A DNA stretch of 64,000 bases. Origin: Terricaulis sp. GTDB taxonomy: Bacteria; Pseudomonadota; Alphaproteobacteria; Caulobacterales; Aquidulcibacteraceae. Each line of letters opens with the position of its first letter. Position 1 is the first letter of the stretch. Below the pieces are notes generated by a model. It searched no databases, was not told where the DNA came from, and was given only the letters and a program-made list of their open reading frames with translations. The DNA lies in assembly GCA_024707365.1 (NCBI GenBank), contig JANPZV010000002.1:1-64000 (forward strand), read 5' to 3'. The translations under genes were made by a program, and so were the position numbers. This document shows, piece after piece, positions 7,686-16,327 of the stretch.

Positions 7686-8984
7686 ATGACTGAGAAATTG
7701 CGCGTCGGCATCGCCGGCCTTGGCACGGTGGGCGTCGGGGTGGCGAAATTGTTCGCCAACCCCGATGGGCGCTTGAACGAGAAATTGGTGCTGACGGCGG
7801 TTTCCGCACGCAACAAGGATCGCCCGCGCGCGATCGATTTTAGCACCTATCGTTGGTTCGATAGCGCCGAAGCGCTGGCCGCCGATCCCGAGATCGACGT
7901 GGTGATCGAATTGATCGGCGGCGCAGAGGGCGTGGCCAAGAACGTGGCCGAAGCCGCGCTTGGGCGCGGCGCGGCGCTCATCACCGCCAACAAAGCGCTG
8001 ATCGCCGCGCATGGGGCCGAGCTTGTGGCCATTGCTGAGCGTACCGGCGGCAAATTGCTGTTTGAAGCGGCCGTGGGCGGGGGCGTGCCGATGGTGAAGG
8101 CGCTGCGCGACAGCGTGGCGGGCTGCCATGCCAAAAGCGTGGCCGGCATTTTGAACGGCACTTGCAATTTCATCCTCACGGAGATGGAAACCGGCGGGCG
8201 CACCTTCGCGGACGTGCTGAGCGAGGCGCAGCGCTTGGGCTATGCCGAGGCGGACCCCACCACTGACGTTGGCGGCTGGGATGCGGCGCACAAGCTGGCG
8301 ATCCTTGCGGCCATCGCCTTCGGCGCGCGGCCCGATTTGGAGCACGTGCGCGTTGAAGGCATCGATAACGTCACGCTCACTGACATCCGCATGGCCAGCA
8401 AGCTCGGCTATCGCATCAAGCTGATCGCGCGCGGGCTGGTGACGGCTGAGGGCGTGGCCATGCAGGTTGGCCCGGCGCTGCTGGGGATGGATCATCCGCT
8501 GGTGAATGTGTCTGGTTCGCTCAACGCGCTGGTGGCGGACGCCGATCCGCTGGGGCAGCTGACGTTCATCGGCCGCGGCGCCGGCGAGGGGCCGACCGCC
8601 GCTTCGGTGGCGTCCGATCTGATTGATGTGGCCGAGGGGCGCGCCGCGCATGCGTTTGGCCGCCCGCTGGCGCAACTGGCCGCCGCCCCGCGCGCCGCGC
8701 CGGTGGAGCGCGGCCGCTATTATATGCGCCTTTTGGTGGAGGATCGCCCCGGCGTGGTGGCGGCGGTGTCCGATCGGCTCGCGCATGAGGAGATTTCGAT
8801 CGAAAGCTTCCTGCAGATGCCGGTGCATGAGGGGCCGTTCGTGCCGATCGTGCTGACGACGCAAACCTGTGCGCGCGCCGCGCTCGCCCGCGCCGCCAAG
8901 GCGATCGAGGATGCGGGCGTGGTGGCGGAAGCGCCGGCGATCATGCCGATCGAGGAAAGCCGCAACCGAGGATGGGGTGCATGA
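7686..8984 (+). CDS. hom: Homoserine dehydrogenase
   Basis: Reduces aspartate semialdehyde to homoserine, the branch point to threonine and methionine. The 432-residue protein has the NAD(P) site VGIAGLGTVGVGVAKL at residues 6-21, the catalytic-domain segments TANKALIA, GGGVPMVKALRDS and GILNGTCNFILTEME, and ends in an ACT domain (VEDRPGVVAAVSDRLAHEEISIE) that normally mediates threonine feedback. The start ATG at 7686 lies four bases after alaC. The stop overlaps the glpX start as ATGA, so the two are translationally coupled. Intact. Confidence 0.95.
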   Translation: MTEKLRVGIAGLGTVGVGVAKLFANPDGRLNEKLVLTAVSARNKDRPRAIDFSTYRWFDSAEALAADPEIDVVIELIGGAEGVAKNVAEAALGRGAALITANKALIAAHGAELVAIAERTGGKLLFEAAVGGGVPMVKALRDSVAGCHAKSVAGILNGTCNFILTEMETGGRTFADVLSEAQRLGYAEADPTTDVGGWDAAHKLAILAAIAFGARPDLEHVRVEGIDNVTLTDIRMASKLGYRIKLIARGLVTAEGVAMQVGPALLGMDHPLVNVSGSLNALVADADPLGQLTFIGRGAGEGPTAASVASDLIDVAEGRAAHAFGRPLAQLAAAPRAAPVERGRYYMRLLVEDRPGVVAAVSDRLAHEEISIESFLQMPVHEGPFVPIVLTTQTCARAALARAAKAIEDAGVVAEAPAIMPIEESRNRGWGA

Positions 8985-9922
8985 GCATCATCACCGACGA
9001 ACTCGCCTTCGCGCTGTCACGTGCAACCATCGCCGCCGCGCTGGCCGCGGCAAAGCTGACAGGGCGCGGCGATGAGCGCGCGGCCGATCATGCGGCGGTG
9101 GAGGCCATGCGCGATGCGCTGGCGGCGCTGCCGATCAAGGGCCGCATCGTGGTGGGCGAAGGCGATGAGGCCGAGGCGCTGTTCGTGGGCGAAGAGATCG
9201 GCGCCGGCAAAGGCCCCGCGCTTGATGTTGCGCTTGATCCGCTTGAGGGCACGACGCTGACGGCCAAAGCCCAGCCCGGCGCGCTTTCGGTGGCGGCGTT
9301 CGCGCCGCGCGGCGGGCTGTTGCAGGCGCCGGCGATTTACATGGAAAAGCTGGCCATCGGGCCGGGCTTTGCGGCGGGCGTGGTCGATCTCGACGCCAGC
9401 GCCGATGACAACGTGCGCGCGCTGGCGAAAGCCAAGGGCGTGACGCCGGCGGAGATCGGCGTGTGCGTGCTGGATCGGCCCCGCCATGGCGGCATTATCG
9501 AAGCGCTGCGCACCGTGGGCGCGCGCGTGCACCTGATCGGCGATGGCGACATCGCCGGCGCCATCAATTGCGCCAAGCCCGAAACCGGCATCGATATGTA
9601 TCTTGGCTCGGGCGGGGCGCCCGAGGGCGTGCTGGCGGCGGCGGCGCTGAGATGTGTGGGCGGCCAGTTCCAGGCGCGTTTCATGATCCGCAATGACGAG
9701 GATCGCGCGCGCGCCGAGAAGGCGGGGATCGAGGATGCCAAGCGCCGCTACGCGCTGAATGATCTTGTGTCGCAGCCGGCGATTTTTGTGGCCACGGGCG
9801 TCACCACCGGCTCTATCGTCGAGGGCGTGCGCTTTGCCGAGGGGCAGGCCGAAACCCACACCCTGGCGATGAACGCCGCCACTGGCAGCATCTGCGATCT
9901 GCGTTTGCGCACGCGCGCCTGA
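8981..9922 (+). CDS. glpX: Fructose-1,6-bisphosphatase class II
   Basis: GlpX hydrolyses fructose 1,6-bisphosphate in gluconeogenesis. The 313-residue protein has the metal and phosphate segment IVVGEGDEAEALFVGE, the signature DVALDPLEGTTLTAK, and further family segments DRPRHGGIIEALR and YLGSGGAPEGVLAAAALRC. The start at 8981 overlaps the hom stop as ATGA; an in-frame ATG nine bases earlier is less likely because it lacks that coupling. The hom-glpX-recJ order is common in alphaproteobacteria. Intact. Confidence 0.93.
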   Translation: MSIITDELAFALSRATIAAALAAAKLTGRGDERAADHAAVEAMRDALAALPIKGRIVVGEGDEAEALFVGEEIGAGKGPALDVALDPLEGTTLTAKAQPGALSVAAFAPRGGLLQAPAIYMEKLAIGPGFAAGVVDLDASADDNVRALAKAKGVTPAEIGVCVLDRPRHGGIIEALRTVGARVHLIGDGDIAGAINCAKPETGIDMYLGSGGAPEGVLAAAALRCVGGQFQARFMIRNDEDRARAEKAGIEDAKRRYALNDLVSQPAIFVATGVTTGSIVEGVRFAEGQAETHTLAMNAATGSICDLRLRTRA

Positions 9923-9974
9923 GGATGTGCGATGCTGTGCCGCCTGAATGGGCGATTCGCAGCGGAGCAGGCCT

Positions 9975-11766
9975 TTGAGCGGCGCAGCGCGCAAACTTGA
10001 AACGGGCGGCGCCTTTCTGGGCGTTGAGCGTTCGCTCACGGGGCGGCGCTGGGTGTCGCGCGAGGCTGATCTTGGCCTGGTGGAAGCCTTCCGCCGGCGT
10101 TTTACGCTGCCGGAAATCGCCGCCCGGCTTTTGGTTGCGCGCGGGGTGAGCCTTGAGGACGCGCCCAATTTCCTCGAACCGACGCTGCGGGCGCTGTTTC
10201 CCGATCCATCCTCGTTCAAGGATATGGATGAAGCAGCAGCCGTGATCGAGGACGCGATCCAGGCGGGGCGTTCCTGCGCGGTGCTGGCTGATTATGATGT
10301 CGATGGCGGCTCATCGGGGGCGCAGCTTGTGCGCTATTTCCGCGCGCGCGGGCGTGAGCTGAAAATCTATGTGCCCGATCGGATGACGGAAGGGTATGGG
10401 CCTTCTGTTGTGGCGTTTGAGCGCTTGAAGGCGGCGGGGGTTGAGCTTGTCATCACCGTCGATTGCGGCGCGGCGGCGGAGGGCCCGCTGAACGCGGCGG
10501 CCGATTTAGGGCTCGATGTGATTGTGCTTGATCATCATTTGATGGCGCATGATCCGCCCAAGGCGCGCGCGGTGGTGAACCCCAATCGGATGGACGACAC
10601 CTCCGGCCAAGGAACGCTCACAGCGGCGGGCGTGGTGCTGGTGGCGATGGCGGCGATCAATCGCGAAGCGCGCAAGCGCGGCGTGAACGATCTGCCCGAT
10701 CTGAAAGATATGCTCGATCTCGCCGCGATCGGGACGGTGTGCGATGTGGCGCCGCTGCTTGGCTTTAATCGCGCGATCGTGGCCCAAGGGCTCAAAGTGC
10801 TGCGCAATGGCCGCAATATCGGGCTTGTGGCGCTGGCCGAAAGCGCGGGCCGCGTGGGCGGCGCCAGCGTGTATGATTTTGGCTTTGTGCTTGGGCCGCG
10901 CATCAATGCGGGCGGGCGCGTGGGCGATGCTTCGCTCGCCACGCGGCTGCTTTCGACGGAAGACCCCGAAGAAGCGCGTGAACTGGCCGCCACGCTTGAG
11001 GCGCTCAATCAGGAGCGCCGCGCGCGTGAAGCGGAGATGCTGGCCGAAGCTGAAAGCGCAGCGCTAGAGGAAGCGGAAAAGCGCGCGGTGGTGATCGTGG
11101 GCAGCCACCGCTGGCATCCCGGCGTGATCGGCATCGCGGCGGGGCGACTGAAAGATCGCCTGCTGAAGCCGGCGATCGTGCTCGGCGGGGTGACAGAGCA
11201 TGAGCCGGCCAAGGGCTCTGGGCGGTCAACGCCGGGGGTGAACCTTGGTGCGGCGGTGGCGGCGGCCAAGCAGGCGGGCTTGCTGATCAATGGCGGCGGG
11301 CATGCGGCGGCGGCGGGGCTGACGGTGGAATGGGATCGGGTCGAGGCGCTCAAGGATTTTCTCTCCGAGACGCTCGCGGCTGAGATTGCGGCGGCCGAAG
11401 GCATGGCGCGGGCGCTACATGTGGATGCGGCGGGGGCGGTGGGGGCGATGGACCTGCCGCTGATCGAAGCGCTTCGATCGCATCGGCCCTTATGGGCAGG
11501 GCCATCCTGATCCGGTGTTCGCGCTGCCGGACGTGCATGTGAGTTTTTCCAAGATCGTGAAGGAAGAGCATGTGCGCTTCACGTTGGAGGACGTGCGCGG
11601 CGCGCGCGTCAGCGGCATCGCCTTCCGCGCCATGAAAAGCCCGATCGGCGAGGCGCTGGTGAAAAGGGAAGGAACTTTCCACGCCGCCGTCCGCGTCAAG
11701 CGCAATGAGTTTAACGGTCGCGTCAGCGCCGAAGCCGAAATCGTCGATCTCGCGCCTGCGAAATAG
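9975..11766 (+). CDS. recJ: Single-stranded-DNA exonuclease RecJ (frameshift)
   Basis: RecJ degrades ssDNA 5' to 3' in recombination and mismatch repair. The DHH phosphoesterase domain shows VLADYDVDGGSSG and VLDHHLMAHDPP. DHHA1 follows with SHRWHPGVIGIAAGRLKDR and INGGGHAAAAGLTV. The frame breaks at 11472-11475, where one extra base turns ALDRIGPYGQGHPDPVF into ALRSHRPLW and a false stop at 11510. The OB-domain tail then continues to 11766, about 596 residues in all. I chose the TTG at 9975 because GGAG sits seven bases upstream; an ATG at 9948 has no ribosome site but would add nine residues. Confidence 0.88.
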
Positions 11767-11811
11767 CGCGGCGGCGATTGTTTGGCGCGCGCTTGCGTGC
11801 AAGCTTTGCGC

Positions 11812-13045
11812 ATGAGCCGTTTATCCCTGCCCGAAAAAGGGCCTTGCCTGGCCGGAAATCGAAGAGAGCTTGCGCACGCGCGCGGCGCATGACGTGAACT
11901 GGCGCGAGGGCAAAAGCGCGATCTATGTGTTCAATGCGGGCGATGATGTCGGCGCGGTGAAGAAGGCCGCGTATGCGATGTTCTCGGAGGAAAACGGGCT
12001 GGGCCCCGCGGCGTTTCCAAGCCTTGCGCAGATGGAGCGCGAGGTGGTGGATTTCGGCCTCTCGCTGCTGAATGCACCCGATGGGGCGGCGGGCGCGATG
12101 ACGAGCGGCGGCACGGATTCGATCGTGATGGCGATGAAAGCGGCGCGTGACTATGCGCGCGCGCAGGGGCGTGGCGGGGCGTTCAATATCGTGATCCCGG
12201 CATCGGCGCATCCGGCGTTCGATAAGGGCGCGATGCTGATGGATATCGAGGTGCGCCGCGCCGCGCTGAAAGACTATCTCGCTGATCCGGCGGCGATTGA
12301 AGCGGCGATGGATGCGCAGACGATTTTGATCGTGGGCTCTGCGCCGTGCTTTCCCTACGGGCTGATCGATCCGATTGAAGCGCTAAGCGCGCTGGCGTTG
12401 CGCAAGGGTGCGTGGCTGCATGTGGATGCGTGCGTGGGCGGGTATCTTGCGCCGTTCGTGCGCATGAATGGCGCGGATCTGCCGGTGTTTGATTTCAGCG
12501 CGCCGGGCGTTTCTTCGATCTCGGGCGATTTGCACAAATATGGCTACGCCTCCAAGGGCGCCTCCACCGTGTTCTTCCGTAGCGAAGCGCTCAAAGCGCA
12601 TATGCCGTTTGACGCCGGCCCCTGGCCGCTCGGGCGCATGATCACGCCGACTTTGGCCGGCACGCGCCCCGGCAGGGGCGATCGCGGCGGCGTGGGCGGT
12701 GATGAATTTCCTGGGCGCCGAAGGCTATCGCGCCAAGCAGAAGATGGTGACGGACGCCCGCGCGGCGATCGAGGCGGGGGTGAAGGCGCTGGGCTTTGCC
12801 GTGCTGGGCGCGCCGCGCTTGGGCATCCTGGCGTTCAATCATCCCAAGGCGGATGCGTTCGCGCTGCTGGGGGCGCTGCATCAGAAGGGCTGGATTACCG
12901 GCGCGCTGCTGGAGCCCAAGGCGCTGCACCTGATGCTGACGCCGGTGCATCTTGAGGCTGGCGCGGGCTATCTGCGCGACCTTGAGGCCGCGCTTGGTGA
13001 AGCGGGGGTGGAAAAGGGGCTGGCGCCGGCGTTTATGGCGCGTAA
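11812..13045 (+). CDS. PLP-dependent decarboxylase, sphingosine-1-phosphate-lyase-like (three frameshifts)
   Basis: Fold type I group II decarboxylase family. GAMTSGGTDSIVMAMKAARD, PASAHPAFDKGA, HVDACVGGYLAPF and the PLP-lysine segment SGDLHKYGYASKGASTVFFR match sphingosine-1-phosphate lyases and related bacterial enzymes. Three indels disturb it: an extra G at 11839-11841 (restoring MSRLSLPEKGLAWPEIE at the start), an extra base near 12674 (PGGAIAAAWAVMNFLGAEG) and a missing G near 13040 (ending AVYGA with TAA at 13043-13045). Corrected length is about 410 residues. Substrate is unknown: sphingolipid breakdown is possible, amino acid decarboxylation equally so. It lies 45 bases after recJ. 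Confidence 0.75.
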
Positions 13046-13111
13046 GCCGGCTTGCCAGCGGGGGCGCACGCCTCTATATCGCAGCCCTTCCCGCTTCGGC
13101 GGGCGGCGTGT

Positions 13112-13185
13112 GGGCCCTTCGTCTATCGGTTAGGACGTCAGGTTTTCAACCTGAAAAGAGGGGTTCGACTCCCTAGGGCCTGCCA
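13112..13185 (+). tRNA. tRNA-Glu (anticodon TTC), T stem one base short
   Basis: Acceptor GGGCCCT pairs with AGGGCCT (first pair G-U). The anticodon arm TCAGG/TTTTCAA/CCTGA reads TTC, and the gene encodes CCA. The T arm is AGGGG-TTCGACT-CCCT-A: its 3' strand has four bases instead of five. Adding one C in the run at 13171-13173 gives a perfect AGGGG/CCCCT stem and the normal 75-base length. The gene is therefore probably functional and the missing C a sequencing error. Confidence 0.9.
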
Positions 13186-13310
13186 TGTTTTTACATGCGT
13201 TTTCGCCTCTCGCGCGCCGGGATCGCCTTATAGGGACAGCATAGGAACAGGGCGCCTGCCGCGCTTTGGGCCGCCATGCTAAAGGAGGGGCGCAAGAAAG
13301 AGGGAAGCTC

Positions 13311-13820
13311 ATGGCGTTTAGAGGTCTTATCGCTGCGGCGCTTTTTGGCGTGATCGCCAGCGTGGGCGCGTGCGCGCAGCCGGAGGCGGCGAGCAAGGCG
13401 CCAGCGAGCGCCGCGCCGGTTTCAGCCCCCGACGGCGCGCACCGCGAATTGGTGAGCATCGCCACCGCCCAGGGCGATCGACGCTTCTATGCCGAAATCG
13501 CCGACGATGAAGCCGAGCGGGCACGCGGGCTGATGTTTCGCCGCGAGATGGCGCGTGATCACGGCATGTTGTTCTTGTTTGAAGAGCCGGGGATGCAGAG
13601 CTTCTGGATGCGCAACACGCATCTTTCGCTCGACCTGATTTTCGTCGCCGCGGACGGGCGGATCGTTAATATTATTGAGCACGCCACGCCCTATTCGGAT
13701 GCTCCGCTCCGTTCGAGCGGGCCGGCGGTGGCGGTGCTGGAGATCAATGCGGGGCTGTCGCGGGAGCTGGGGATCGCCGCCGGCGATCGGGTCCAGCATC
13801 CGCGCATCGGCGCGCATTGA
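13311..13820 (+). CDS. DUF192 family exported protein
   Basis: The 169-residue product has an N-terminal signal sequence with a possible lipobox (VGAC, about residues 18-21), a Pro/Ala-rich linker and a C-terminal DUF192 domain. The domain shows the family core RARGLMFRREMARDHGMLFLFE, SFWMRNTHLSLDLIFVAADG and VLEINAGLSRELGI. DUF192 proteins are small beta-barrel proteins of unknown function, usually exported. The ATG at 13311 with AGGGA nine bases upstream is preferred to a TTG at 13266 because the signal sequence then starts at residue 1. The gene stands between tRNA-Glu and tRNA-Pro; the 125 bases before it hold no other gene. Confidence 0.85.
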   Translation: MAFRGLIAAALFGVIASVGACAQPEAASKAPASAAPVSAPDGAHRELVSIATAQGDRRFYAEIADDEAERARGLMFRREMARDHGMLFLFEEPGMQSFWMRNTHLSLDLIFVAADGRIVNIIEHATPYSDAPLRSSGPAVAVLEINAGLSRELGIAAGDRVQHPRIGAH

Positions 13821-13867
13821 AGCATTGAAGCGCAAGGCCCCGCGTGGCATGGGGGCGGGCGCAAAGT

Positions 13868-13944
13868 CGGGGTGTAGCTCAGCCTGGTAGAGCATTAGCT
13901 TTGGGAGCTAAGGGTCGCGAGTTCGAATCCCGCCGCCCCGACCA
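13868..13944 (+). tRNA. tRNA-Pro (anticodon TGG)
   Basis: 77 bases. Acceptor CGGGGTG pairs with CGCCCCG, the D arm is GCTCAGCCTGGTAGAGC, and the anticodon arm TTAGC/TTTGGGA/GCTAA reads TGG. The T arm GCGAG-TTCGAAT-CCCGC is regular and ACCA is encoded. The structure is intact. Confidence 0.97.
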
Positions 13945-13956
13945 TTTGATAAAGCA

Positions 13957-13990
13957 ACGCCGCGCTCCATCGCTGGAGCGCGGCGTCTTT
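13957..13990 (+). terminator. Terminator after tRNA-Pro, possibly bidirectional
   Basis: A perfect 13-bp stem (ACGCCGCGCTCCA at 13957-13969, complement at 13974-13986) with a TCGC loop, followed by CTTTCT. It is 12 bases after tRNA-Pro and also faces the end of the minus-strand lipoprotein gene, so it may stop transcription from both sides. Confidence 0.8.
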
Positions 13991-14017
13991 CTACGAGGGG
14001 TAGGGCGAGCCTTCGCC

Positions 14018-14341
14018 TTACGGATAAGGCTGGCCGTTTTCGTAGAAATATTGGCCCGAGCGCGGGTCTTGGAAATAATAGCGCCCAGTGCGTTGGTCAT
14101 AATGCTGGCGGCGGTTATCGACATTGCCGCAGCGGCCTTCCTGGCGGCAGCCAAGATACCAGCCGCCCGCCGCGCCCACCGCAGCGCCCGCAAGCGCCGC
14201 TTCGTCATCGCCGAAAATCGCGCCGGCGGCGCCGCCGATTACAGCGCCGGTGACCGCGCCTTGTTCGCTTTGGGTCATATTCGTGCACGCCGCCACGGCC
14301 AAAAGCGCCGTTGAGGCGATCAAAGTTCCTAGTCTGCGCAT
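14018..14341 (-). CDS. Glycine-zipper lipoprotein
   Basis: The 107-residue product starts with a signal sequence and the lipobox VAAC (about residues 16-19). A glycine-zipper membrane hairpin, GAVTGAVIGGAAGAIFG, and then ALAGAAVGAAGGWYLG follow, as in rickettsial 17-kDa surface antigen-like outer-membrane lipoproteins. The tail is polar and Tyr-rich (YDQRTGRYYFQDPRSGQYFY). Two cysteines lie at CRQEGRCG. The start at 14341 is supported by GGAGGA seven bases upstream. It probably sits in the outer membrane; its exact role is unknown. It is convergent with the tRNA-Pro region and divergent from the GFA gene. Confidence 0.8.
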   Translation of the reverse strand: MRRLGTLIASTALLAVAACTNMTQSEQGAVTGAVIGGAAGAIFGDDEAALAGAAVGAAGGWYLGCRQEGRCGNVDNRRQHYDQRTGRYYFQDPRSGQYFYENGQPYP

Positions 14342-14442
14342 CGCATCCTCCAAATCTCTCCAGAGCAAAACGTGTATGGCGCGCAGCCGTTCCGCTGGGA
14401 GGTGAAGCGATGTGGGTTCCCCGGCATCCGCTTCTTCGGATG

Positions 14443-14495
14443 ATGCTCTAGCGTTCCGCGGCGCTTTGCGGACGCGCGCGCCCGCGCTAGAGCAT
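14443..14495. repeat. Inverted repeat between divergent genes
   Basis: ATGCTCTAGCG at 14443-14453 and its exact complement at 14485-14495 flank 31 bases of GC-rich DNA. A second small hairpin, CATCCG-cttctt-CGGATG, lies immediately left at about 14425-14440. The element sits just before the GFA start at 14501, so it could be an operator, a REP-like repeat or simply an mRNA hairpin hiding the start. Confidence 0.5.
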
Positions 14496-14500
14496 GGCCC

Positions 14501-14961
14501 ATGAGCGAAGCCAAAACGCCAGTTGCGGAAGGCGGCTGCCAGTGCGGGGCGGTGCGCTATGCGTTTTACGCGCCGCTGGAAAACGCGCACGCCTGCCATT
14601 GCCGCATGTGTCAGCGCGCGGTGGGCGGGGCGTTCGCGCTGCTGGCTGGCGGCAAGAAAGAGAATTTCGCCTGGACAAAAGCCGCGCCGGCTTTTTCCGC
14701 AGCTCCAACCTCGCGGCGCGCGGTTTCTGCAGCGCCTGCGGCACGCCGCTTTCCTTTGCGTACGACATGGAGACGGCGCGGATTTACGTGACCATCGGCT
14801 CGCTCGACGCGCCCGACGCGGCGCCGATCGTAATGCAATATGGCGTTGAAAGCCGGCTCTCTTGGGTGCGGTTTTGCGAGGGCGTGGCTGAGGAGGAAAC
14901 GGGCGCGGGTTCCGAAGAAGCGGCGGCGTTTGTCGCTCGGATCGAGAGCCGCCAGGGATAG
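14501..14961 (+). CDS. GFA/CENP-V domain protein, copy 1 (frameshift)
   Basis: Small zinc-binding protein of the GFA (glutathione-dependent formaldehyde-activating, Mss4-like) fold. Zinc ligands are GGCQCGAVRY, the HACHCRMCQR cluster and FCSACGTPLSFAYD. The frame is broken at the T-run 14692-14696; six T's instead of five restore AFFRSSNLAARGFCSACGTP and a 153-residue protein ending at 14961. Despite the family name, most such proteins are not proven to act on formaldehyde, and the substrate here is unknown. A second family member lies inside the nuo operon at 18049-18483. The gene is isolated between the inverted repeat and tRNA-Val. Confidence 0.85.
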
Positions 14962-15025
14962 GGCGGCGCCGGCCAAGCATTGCAAAAGCTTCGGGCATGT
15001 GCTCGGACGCAGGCGCGCGCGGGTA

Positions 15026-15100
15026 GGGCGGTTAGCTCAGCGGTAGAGCGTCTCGTTTACACCGAGAGGGTCGGGGGTTCGATCCCCTCACCGCCCACCA
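15026..15100 (+). tRNA. tRNA-Val (anticodon TAC)
   Basis: 75 bases. Acceptor GGGCGGT pairs with ACCGCCC, the D arm is GCTCAGCGGTAGAGC, and the anticodon arm TCTCG/TTTACAC/CGAGA reads TAC. The T arm is GGGGG-TTCGATC-CCCTC and ACCA is encoded. Intact. Confidence 0.97.
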
Positions 15101-15181
15101 GCCCGGTTTGCGCAATATCCCTGAGATCAGGCGCTTGACCGGCGGATCGGCTTGGCCTAACCCCCTGCCTCTCGCGCAAAC

Positions 15182-15258
<77 letters not shown>

Positions 15259-15541
15259 TTGCCTTTTTCCGTTCCCGCCAAATTTAAAACTCAGCGCCCC
15301 CGGCGACTGCTCGGTGTTCGGCGCGCGTGTCGGCAACAAGATATGCCTCGCCGCGCGGGCGCTCTCGCGCGTGACGTCACAAGCTAAGAACCACTCGCAA
15401 AAACTGCGGATTTGCGCGGCTGTTGCGCCGAATTGCGGGCGCCCATAGGGTCCGGCCGATTGCGCAGCTGCGGCGCCGGGGCTCTGGCGCTGCGGCGCGA
15501 TGCGGCTTAGGCAGAGCCGAAATGTGAACGCAGGAACGAGT
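15259..15541 (+). other. Gene-free leader between tRNA-Asp and nuoA
   Basis: 283 bases without a convincing reading frame. The first part is AT-richer (CCAAATTTAAAACTC at about 15278-15292), and TGACGTCA, a perfect 8-base palindrome, occurs near 15373. The complex I promoter should lie here, but I see no well-spaced -35/-10 pair. The last 15 bases hold the nuoA ribosome site (AGGAA). Confidence 0.6.
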
Positions 15542-15907
15542 ATGGGCCTCGATCTTCTCGACTATTTGCCGATCCTCATTTTTATGGGGATCGCGACCGT
15601 GATGGGCGTCGGCTTCATTCTGGCGGCCTGGACGCTCGCGCCGAGGGCGCCCGACAGCGAAAAAGTCTCGGCCTATGAGTGCGGCTTCAATGCGTTTGAC
15701 GATGCGCGCATGAAGTTCGACGTGCGCTTTTATCTCGTCTCCATTCTTTTCATCATCTTCGATCTGGAAGTGGCGTTCCTGTTTCCCTGGGCGATCACGC
15801 TTGGGGAGACGGGGCAATTCGCCTTCTGGTCGATGCTGGCCTTCCTTGGCGTGCTGACGGTGGGCTTTATCTATGAGTGGAAAAAGGGCGCGCTCGAGTG
15901 GGAGTGA
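15542..15907 (+). CDS. nuoA: NADH-quinone oxidoreductase subunit A
   Basis: NuoA is a three-helix membrane subunit of respiratory complex I at the junction of the membrane and peripheral arms. The 121-residue protein shows helix 1 ([19 protein letters not shown]), the conserved loop [30 protein letters not shown] with the family ECG, and helices 2 and 3 with [11 protein letters not shown]. The ATG at 15542 is preceded by AGGAA. It opens the nuo operon, but is separated from nuoB by 464 bases that hold an inserted four-helix-bundle gene. Intact. Confidence 0.96.
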   Translation: MGLDLLDYLPILIFMGIATVMGVGFILAAWTLAPRAPDSEKVSAYECGFNAFDDARMKFDVRFYLVSILFIIFDLEVAFLFPWAITLGETGQFAFWSMLAFLGVLTVGFIYEWKKGALEWE

Positions 15908-15911
15908 TGTG

Positions 15912-15940
15912 GTCAGTCGTGAGTAGTCAATAGTCAGTAG
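15912..15940. repeat. Left flank repeat of the four-helix-bundle insert
   Basis: The motif AGTCAATAGTCAGTAG, preceded by a related GTCAGTCGTGAGTAG, is AT-rich and starts four bases after the nuoA stop. Its core TAGTCAATAGTCA is the complement of TGACTATTGACTA-like sequence at 16328-16357 on the other side of the inserted gene (TGACTATTGAC shared exactly). The two therefore bracket the insert as imperfect inverted repeats. Confidence 0.6.
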
Positions 15941-15947
15941 GCCGGTT

Positions 15948-16325
15948 GTGGGTGAGATCAACTCATACAAGGATTTGAGAGTCTGGCAGACCGCGATGGA
16001 TATCGCGGTGCTCGTCTATGACCTGACGCGCGACTTTCCCAAGGACGAGCTTTACGGCATGACAAGCCAAATCCGACGCGCTGCTGTTTCCGTGCCTGCG
16101 AACATTGCCGAGGGCTTTGGACGTGAGAGCAGCGGCAGTTTTGTGAGCTTTTTGCGCGTCGCTCAAGGCTCGTTCAAAGAGTTGGAGACCCATTTGCAGC
16201 TGAGCGCGCGCGTTGGGTTGGCAGATGATCAGAATGTAGCGCCCGCGCTGGCGCAATGTGACGAGCTTGGGCGTATGCTTCGCGCTTATATTCGGTCTAT
16301 TCAGCGCTCGGCGGACGAACGATGA
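15948..16325 (+). CDS. Four-helix-bundle protein (23S rRNA intervening-sequence-protein family)
   Basis: The 125-residue product starts INSYKDLRVWQTAMDIAVLVYDLTRDFP and carries YGMTSQIRRAAVSVPANIAEGFGR and SFLRVAQGSFKELETHLQL, the hallmarks of the IVP/S23 four-helix bundle (TIGR02436, PF05635). Relatives are encoded in spliced-out 23S rRNA inserts of spirochaetes and others, and the diversity-generating-retroelement accessory protein Avd has the same fold; the cellular role is unclear. Here it is a stand-alone GTG-start gene (15948) placed between nuoA and nuoB, bracketed by AT-rich inverted repeats. It is probably a recent insertion that left the operon readable. Confidence 0.85.
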   Translation: MGEINSYKDLRVWQTAMDIAVLVYDLTRDFPKDELYGMTSQIRRAAVSVPANIAEGFGRESSGSFVSFLRVAQGSFKELETHLQLSARVGLADDQNVAPALAQCDELGRMLRAYIRSIQRSADER

Positions 16326-16327
16326 CC

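Noticed and set aside
4189..8864. Long frames antisense to phaC, alaC and hom (up to 465 codons)
   Set aside because: GC-rich codon bias leaves the complementary frames open. They show Arg/His/Ala-rich shadow sequence with no family motifs.
13081..13133. Extension of the PLP enzyme into tRNA-Glu
   Set aside because: The extended frame enters the tRNA gene; a single missing G near 13040 gives a natural stop at 13043-13045.
15377..15970. Minus-strand frame across the nuoA region
   Set aside because: It is the complement of nuoA and its leader, with no family similarity or ribosome site.
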